The notes below the pieces were generated by a model. The model was not told the DNA's origin, made no database searches, and saw only the letters and a list, made by a program, of their open reading frames with translations. Below, piece after piece: positions 58,556 to 64,000 of a stretch of DNA of 64,000 nucleotides (position 1 is the first letter of the stretch; each line of letters opens with the position of its first letter). The position numbers and the translations under genes were made by a program. Origin of the DNA: Ariolimax columbianus (taxonomy: Eukaryota > Mollusca > Gastropoda > Stylommatophora > Arionidae); contig JAVGWX010000025.1 in assembly GCA_036924085.1 (NCBI GenBank), forward strand, positions 26,155,488-26,219,487, in the 5' to 3' direction.

Positions 58556-59724
58556 TATCTGGTTGATCCTGCCAGTAGTCATATGCTTTCCTCAAAGATT
58601 AAGCCATGCATGTCTAAGTTCACACTGTCTCACGGTGAAACCGCGAATGGCTCATTAAATCAGTCGAGGTTCCTTAGATGACACGATCCTACTTGGATAA
58701 CTGTGACAATTCTAGACCTAATACATGCTTACCAAGCTCCGACCCTCGCGGAAAGAGCGCTTTTATTAGTTCAAAACCAATCGTCGTTTCCCCTCGCGGG
58801 GTTGCGGCGTCCCCACTGGTGACTCTGGATAACTTTGTGCTGATCGCATGGCCTCATGTGCCGGCGACGCATCTTTCAAATGTCTGCCCTATCAAATGTC
58901 GATGGTACGTGACATGCCTACCATGTTTGTAACGGGTAACGGGGAATCAGGGCTCGATTCCGGAGAGGGAGCAAGAGAAATGGCTACCACATCCAAGGAA
59001 GGCAGCAGGCGCGCAACTTACCCACTCCCGGCACGGGGAGGTAGTGACGAAAAATAACAATACAGGACTCTTTCGAGGCCCCGTAATTGGAATGATTACA
59101 CTTTAAGCCCTTTAACGAGGATCTATTGGAGGGCAAGTCTGGTGCTAGCAGCCGCGGTAATTCCAGCTCCAATAGCGTATATTAAAGTTGTTGCAGTTAA
59201 AAAGCTCGTAGTTAGATCTCAGGCGCAAGCGGGCGGTCCGGCTCGCGCCGCTTCACTGCCCATTGTCTCCTGCCCTACCGTCTGCCGGCTCTCTCCCACG
59301 GGTGCTCTTCGCTGAGCGTCGTGGGTGGCCGGCGCGTTTACTTTGAAAAAATTAGAGTGTTCAAAGCAGGCCTCGGCTGCCTGAATAATTGTGCATGGAA
59401 TAATGGAATAGGACCTCGGTTCTATTTTGTTGGTTTTCGGAAATGGAGGTAATATTTAACAGGGACAAACGGGGGCATTCGTATTGCGGCGTTAGAGGTG
59501 AAATTCTTGGATCGCCGCAAGACGAGCTACTGCGAAAGCATTTGTCAAGAATTTTTTCATTAATCAAGAACGAAAGTCAGAGGCGCGAAGACGATCAGAT
59601 ACCGTCGTAGTTCTGACCATAAACGATGCCGACTACCCATCCGAAGGAGTTGCTTCGATGATACTGCGGGCAGCTTCCGGGAAACCAAAGTGTTTGGGTT
59701 CCGGGGGAAGTATGGTTGCAAAGT

Positions 59725-59771
<47 letters not shown>

Positions 59772-59792
59772 GCGGCTTAATTTGACTCAACA
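58556..59792 (+). rRNA. 18S rRNA, 3'-truncated and mutated (pseudogene)
   Basis: It opens with the universal ctggttgatcctgccagtag and follows the metazoan 18S order: catgcatgtctaagt, aaccgcgaatggctc, gcagccgcggtaattcc, ggtgaaattcttggatcg, ggaattgacgg and ctgcggcttaatttgactca. It then stops about two-thirds of the way through the gene. Changes hit near-invariant positions: ggtgctagcagccg instead of ggtgccagcagccg, gctcgtagttagatc instead of gttggatc, and gagctactgcg instead of gaacaactgcg-type text. The conserved decoding 3' part is absent. It would normally be the small-subunit rRNA transcribed by RNA polymerase I. The variable region resembles gastropod 18S. Confidence 0.93.
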
Positions 59793-60021
59793 CTGAAATG
59801 ACTGACATGCCGAGACCACTTTCCTTGGGTCTAATATGGAATGGGTGCTGGATTTAGACCCTCAGAAATCTGGGTTTATGCCCTCTGTGGCTCGGCTAGT
59901 CTGCATTCATTGTTTGATTAAAGAATTGACTGAAAAGCACTACCAGGAGTGGAGCCTGCGGCTTAAATTGACTTGACACGCCAATACTGTAGAATGACTG
60001 TCAAATCGAGAGCTTCGTTGG
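59793..60021 (+). pseudogene. Degenerate fused 18S/28S fragments
   Basis: After the truncation, text continues with gactgacat and gagacc, related to the 18S segment that follows in normal genes (gattgacagattgagagc). It passes into gggtctaatatggaa and gggtgctggatttagacc, which resembles the 28S 3' segment (ctaatagggaacgtgagctgggtttagacc). A second 18S piece then appears: aggagtggagcctgcggctt and tgactgtcaaatcgagagc. The LINE begins where this ends. I read it as tandemly repeated 18S-28S chimeric remnants. Confidence 0.75.
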
Positions 60022-62150
60022 GTCTTCTTCTTCTCTTCTTCGTACGCAGTCAGACAGTAACCTTTATTTTTTCGAAAAAAAGCGGGCGGTCATCCTGAGG
60101 TTGTCGACACTGCCATAGAGCTTGTCTTGCAGTTCCACTGGTGATGGCCACAATCTGCTCTCTCTGATCCTCGTATGTCGGGCAGTTCTGCAGCAGATGT
60201 TCAGCGGTCATTTTTACCAGTACCGGCACGGGCATTCGTCGTACCACCTATCTTCAATTGTTGAATAGGTGGTACCTCAGTCTATTGTGGCCAGTGCGAA
60301 GTCTGAAGACAACGACCTGCTCTCTTCGGTTCAACTGGTAATAGGCATCGTTTTTGGTGTAACCAGTATGTTCGGTTTCCCATTTGGTCATGTATCTGGC
60401 TTGATAAGGCGGTTTGACTCTTCGTACGTCATACTAGTATCTGTTTGTGGTAGTCCTTGCACCTTCTTTTGCCAGTATGTCTGCCTCCTCGTTGCCTTGG
60501 ATGTTGCAGTGTGATGGGACCCACTGTACCACTACCCTTTTTGGTGCGGACTGCTGGCACAGTTTGCAGAGTGCTGCTCTTAAGTGTTTTTCTGGCTTTT
60601 TAGCGCTGTGACTACGCGAGAGCATCTGTAGGCAGGACTATATGGCTTTCATTTTCTTTTTTTGTCACCATTTCTTCCACTGCCGCCCTCAGTGCCTCTG
60701 CCTCGCTCTGAAATTTGCTTGTGTACTTACCAGTAGCGAATGACAGTTGTTATTTGTTTTCCATTTGGTAGGTTCAGGAATGCTCCTGCCCCTCCGTTCT
60801 GTGTAGTCTTTGTTACAGAACCGTCGGTGTATGTATGGGTCCAGTCATGCTTGGGTAGCTTTTCGATATGAAGCTATAGGGTAGTATCTCTCCTTTCTTT
60901 TTCAGTCCTGGCAGTTTTTGTTTCCAATACCTGGTATATTTTCTACCACCTTTGGAAATGTATCCTGCCTCCAGTTTTGTTTTCGTACAGTGGTGATGGG
61001 TGTTGGTGTTGTTAGTGCGTTTATGGGATCTTCGTGCATCTTTGCTTTGGCTATTTCTGTAAAGTTTCTCCGCTTTAGTTTCCCATTTTCCAAATTGTTT
61101 AGTCTCTGGTGCATTGGATGATCAGTCAGTCTTCGGAGTTTCTCTGACTGCAGCTGGGCTCTGCAGTCTCTTCTATCGGTCATGGATTGCAGTTTTGTAA
61201 TCTTTTCAAGTTCTACAATTGGCGTTGACTTCATACCTCCTGTTATAACTCTCATGGCTTGGTTTTGAAGTTTGCTAACTTTATCGAAGTTCGTCTTCGC
61301 TGCTGTTGTCCATGCCGCAATACCATAGTCGAGAGCTGGTCTCACTCTTCCAGTGTACAGTTTCTTTAGTATGCCTTCGTCTGCTCGTCAGCTTGTGCCA
61401 GCAAGTTTCCTCATGATTGCCATTCTTTCTCTGGCTCTCATTCGGTTTCTCTCGATCTGACTTTTCCCTGTCATGCGCCGATCAAATGTGACTCCCAGAT
61501 AGTTTGGGTTGTCGTTTGGCTGCAGGAACTAGCCATTTAAACTTAATTTGGTATTTTGGGATTTTATTGAAAGCGAGAATATTGTGCATGTGGTTTTCTC
61601 CTCGTTTATTTTGACCAGCCATGAGTTCGCCCACTCTTCCAGCGATGTTAGGGCCTGCTGCTTCCGATTTCTTGCTATGGTGAGATTCTTTTCAGAGGTC
61701 CACATAGCCAGATCGTCTGCAAACATTGAGCTATGGACTCTCCTTGGTATATTCTCTGTAATGTCGTTTATATATACCAGGAAGAGTGTGGGTGACAGTA
61801 CTCCTTTTTGCTCATCTGCCCTTGTACTTGGACTCTGGCCGTTCTTTGTTTGAGGTAGTGGTTGATCCACTTGTACATTTTCCCAGAAACATCACTTCTT
61901 CTTAGCTTGGCTCCAAGTCCGTCTTTCCAGACTTTGTCAAATGCTTTTTCCAGATCCACACAAACAGCTACTGTGTGTTTCTGTGCCTGGTAGGCATCTG
62001 CTATTTCCTGGGCTATGAGAATGACCTGGTCCTCAGTGGATATGTGCTGTCTAAAGCCGGCTTGCTGTGGAATTAGTATTCGTTTTTCTTCCAGATGCCA
62101 CATCAGTCTGGTGTTTATCATACGTTCCATCAGCTTGCCGACACAGCTCA
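60022..62150 (-). pseudogene. Jockey-like LINE, 5'-truncated copy in rDNA
   Basis: The minus strand runs from CVGKLMERMINTRLMW to a (gaa) tail. Blocks in order: ILIPQQAGFRQHISTEDQ, VDLEKAFDKVWKDGL (first catalytic Asp region), GVLSPTLFLVYIND reached by frameshift, SSMFADDLAMW (catalytic FADD), then ALDYGIAAWTTA, ITGGMKSTPIVELEKI, NWRQDTF, RNase H with QWVPSHCNIQGNEEAD, and LLQNCPTYEDQREQ. The endonuclease and ORF1 are missing. Several frame breaks make it inactive. It is the same family as the copies at 10.6 and 63 kb, and the most complete of the three. rDNA fragments lie at both ends. Confidence 0.92.
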
Positions 62151-62154
62151 GCGA

Positions 62155-62520
62155 ACCCCCTCGCCGTATAAGGTGAGTATCAAGCAGCTGTCCGCCCGCT
62201 TTGATCGGCGGACGGCAGAGACCTCCTTCTGCGGCTCTACCGGATAGGGCTGGGGCGCGAGCCCCAGGTCCCGAACATGTAGGAGCCTCCCATTGCAGTG
62301 GTACTGCGATTTTGGGCGGGATTGCAGCTTACAGGGGTTCGGCCATAATCCCCCACATGGTAGCCTCGCGCCATTGGCTTATCAGCCTGGTACGTGAACC
62401 AAAGTGTCTGCGGCTCCTCTCGATATGGGCTGGTTTTCCGTAGCAACGCCCTGTCATTAGTAGGGTAAAACTGACCTTTCTTCAGATGGTTTATTTCCAG
62501 CACCCGTTCACTATTTGGCC
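62155..62520 (-). rRNA. 28S rRNA 3'-end fragment, antisense, degenerate
   Basis: The minus strand reads gtgctggaaataaacc, cagttttaccctactaatga, cgagaggagccgcag (a mutated sarcin-ricin-loop segment; the usual text is tacgagaggaaccgcag), caggctgataagccaatgg, cgcgaggctacc and aatcccgcccaaa. This follows the order of the last part of 28S rRNA and runs a little beyond into likely 3' spacer. Substitutions at invariant sites mark it as a pseudogene. It abuts the 5'-truncated LINE. Confidence 0.88.
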
Positions 62521-62524
62521 AGAC

Positions 62525-62960
62525 GAATTTATTGAGGGCTTTTTTTTGTCAATGACCAGGTATTTGAAATCTGCGGTTTTTGCGGGGTTAAACACGATTT
62601 ACGTAGCGTTCTTTCATTAGAGTGTTAGAGAGCTGACTTGTCTTCCGTGAGTCTAATACCAGCGTACGTTCATTATTAGACCCAACGGTAGTGCTCTCGA
62701 TTTGTCAGTCGTTCTACAGTATCGGAGTGTTCAGTCAAATTAAGCCGCAGGTTCCACTCCTGGTGGCAGCACCCGTTCAATATTAGACCGGACGTATCAA
62801 TAGAGGGCTTTTTAGTTTGTCAATGGCCAAGTTTCTGGAACCTGCGATTTCTGCAGGGTTAAGACCAGATTACCATAGCAGACGCTCTTTCATTATTGGG
62901 TTAAGAGACTGACCTGTCTTCCGTGGGTCTAATACCAGCACATCTTCACTATTAGACCCC
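62525..62960 (-). pseudogene. Tandem degenerate 28S-18S-28S units, antisense
   Basis: Reading the minus strand: a 28S-like piece (tctaatagtgaag, ctggtattagaccc, gaagacaggtcag, gctatggtaatctgg, atcgcaggttccag), then an 18S piece (accaggagtggaacctgcgg, cttaatttgactg, tgacaaatcgagagc), then a second 28S-like piece of the same form (gctggtattagactc, gaagacaagtcag). All are strongly diverged. The same chimeric order is seen in sense orientation at 59.8-60.0 kb. This suggests a repeated unit in which 18S is joined directly to the 28S 3' end. Confidence 0.75.
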
Positions 62961-62965
62961 ACGAA

Positions 62966-63606
62966 GACACACAATGAAAATGAAAGCCATATAGTCCTGC
63001 TTACAGATGCTCTCGCCGTAGTCACAGCGCTAAAAAGCCAGAAAAACACTGAGCTTAATGACTTAAGAGCAGCACTCTGCAAACTGTGCCAGCAGTCCGC
63101 ACCAAAAAGGATAGTGGTACAGTGGGTCCCATCACACTGCAACATCCAAGGCAACGAGGAGGCAGACAGACTGGCAAAAGAAGGTGCAAGACTACCACAA
63201 ACAGATACTAGTATGACGTACGAAGAGTCAAAACGGCTTATCAAAGCAAGATACATGACCAAATGGGAAACATAATGGTTACACCAAAAACGATGCCTAT
63301 TACCAGTTGAACCGAAGAGAGCAGGTCGTTGTCTTCAGACTTCGCACTGGCCACAATAGACTGAGGTACCACCTATTCAACAAATTGAAGATAGGGTGTA
63401 CCGACGAATGCCCGTGCGGTACTGGTAAAATGACCACTGAACATCTGCTGCAGAACTGCCCGACATACGAGGATCAGAGAGAGCAGATGTGGCCATCACC
63501 AGTGGAACTGCAAGACAAGCTCTATGACAGTGGCGACAGCCTCAGTATGACCACCGTTTTTTTCGAAAAAATAATGGTTACTGTCTGACTGCGTATGAAG
63601 AAGAAG
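62966..63606 (+). pseudogene. Jockey-like LINE, short 5'-truncated copy
   Basis: The copy begins inside the RNase H domain (ENESHIVLLTDA-type text) and includes SHCNIQGNEEADRLAKEGA, a frame break near 63270, then RLRTGHNRLRYHLFNKL, ECPCGTGKMTTEHLLQNCP and the stop. A (gaa) tail follows. It is very similar to the copy at 11.2-11.8 kb and inverted relative to the longer copy at 60-62.1 kb. Antisense 28S-like text precedes it and sense 28S follows directly. Confidence 0.9.
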
Positions 63607-63608
63607 AA

Positions 63609-63900
63609 GAATAACGGGTGCTGGAAATAGACCTTCGGATGACAGGTCAGTTTTACCCTACTAATGACAGGGCGTTGCTATGGTAATCCTGCTCATTTGG
63701 TTCACGTACTTGGCTGATAAGCCAACGGCGCGAGGCTACAAGGTGAGGGATTACGGCCGAACGCCTCTTAGCCAAAATCCCGCCCAAAAGCTCAGCACGA
63801 TTGAAAAGGGAGGCTTCGACATGGTGGGGACCTGGTGCTCCCGCTCCAGCCCCGCCCGGTCGAGCCGCAGAAAGAGGTATTTGCCGTCCGCCGATTAAAG
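63609..63900 (+). rRNA. 28S rRNA 3'-end fragment, degenerate
   Basis: It follows the 28S order: gtgctggaaatagacc, acaggtcagttttaccctac, atggtaatcctgctca, cttggctgataagccaac, gattacggccgaacgcctct and aatcccgccc. Between gctca and tttggttcacg about 29 bases are missing, which removes the sarcin-ricin loop. That deletion is incompatible with ribosome function. It joins the LINE (gaa) tail directly. Confidence 0.9.
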
Positions 63901-64000
63901 CGGGCGGGAAGCTGCTCGATATTCACCCCATACGGCGATGAGGTATGAAACCGTTTGTAGAAGACTTAGTTCTCGGTCGGGGTGCCCTAAGCAGTAGATC
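63901..64000 (+). other. Possible rDNA 3' spacer
   Basis: GC-rich text after the 28S fragment shares cgggcgg, agctgctcgata and atacggcga with the minus-strand copy at about 62.16-62.2 kb. It appears to be downstream rDNA spacer, cut by the window end. Confidence 0.5.

Noticed and set aside
58678..59057. Open frames inside the 18S sequence
   Set aside because: They overlap rRNA in sense and antisense and have no protein family signature.
58556..59792. Functional 18S rRNA gene
   Set aside because: The last third is missing and near-invariant positions are mutated, including the text before gcagccgcgg.

Overview
This window is repeat-dominated eukaryotic genomic DNA with no intact host protein gene that I can recognise. 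The remains of several non-LTR retrotransposon families, tRNA-derived SINEs, a mariner fragment and a broken ribosomal DNA cluster point to an invertebrate animal. The 18S sequence, including its variable region, and the style of the LINE proteins look molluscan, most likely gastropod. That assignment is inference from recognition only; no alignment was run.

Layout. Positions 1-7.7 kb hold a LINE C-terminal fossil, a 21-bp minisatellite, a pyrimidine tract, 34-bp and 40-bp arrays, and an RTE-type fossil with an interspersed repeat lodged in it. From 7.7 to 12 kb lie two further copies of that interspersed repeat. One has a tRNA-derived SINE inserted in it. The other has a 5'-truncated Jockey-like LINE inserted in it, with a clean 12-bp target-site duplication. 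From 12 to 29 kb there are microsatellites, two arrays inside one dead RTE reverse transcriptase, more LINE fossils, and a 30-bp array of about 64 copies that is open on both strands. From 29.5 to 34.5 kb there is an RTE fossil whose catalytic box abuts a 43-bp array of about 82 copies, then a mariner transposase fossil. From 35 to 44.2 kb there is a CCAACCA array and an 8-kb, 46-bp satellite of about 173 copies with higher-order structure. From 44.5 to 57.9 kb there are LINE fossils, a G-rich 39-bp array, further interspersed repeats and minisatellites. From 57.9 to 64 kb there is a GC-rich leader, a 3'-truncated and mutated 18S gene, and then shuffled 18S and 28S 3'-end pieces interleaved with two inverted copies of the Jockey-like LINE.

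How it fits together. Nothing here forms a working pathway. The pieces record genome dynamics: LINE and SINE insertions nested in one another, minisatellites that grew from reverse-transcriptase coding DNA at no fewer than five loci, and an rDNA block apparently inverted between two LINE copies. By my tally, simple and tandem repeats cover roughly 25 kb of the 64 kb. The setting resembles heterochromatin beside an rDNA locus or an rDNA orphon.
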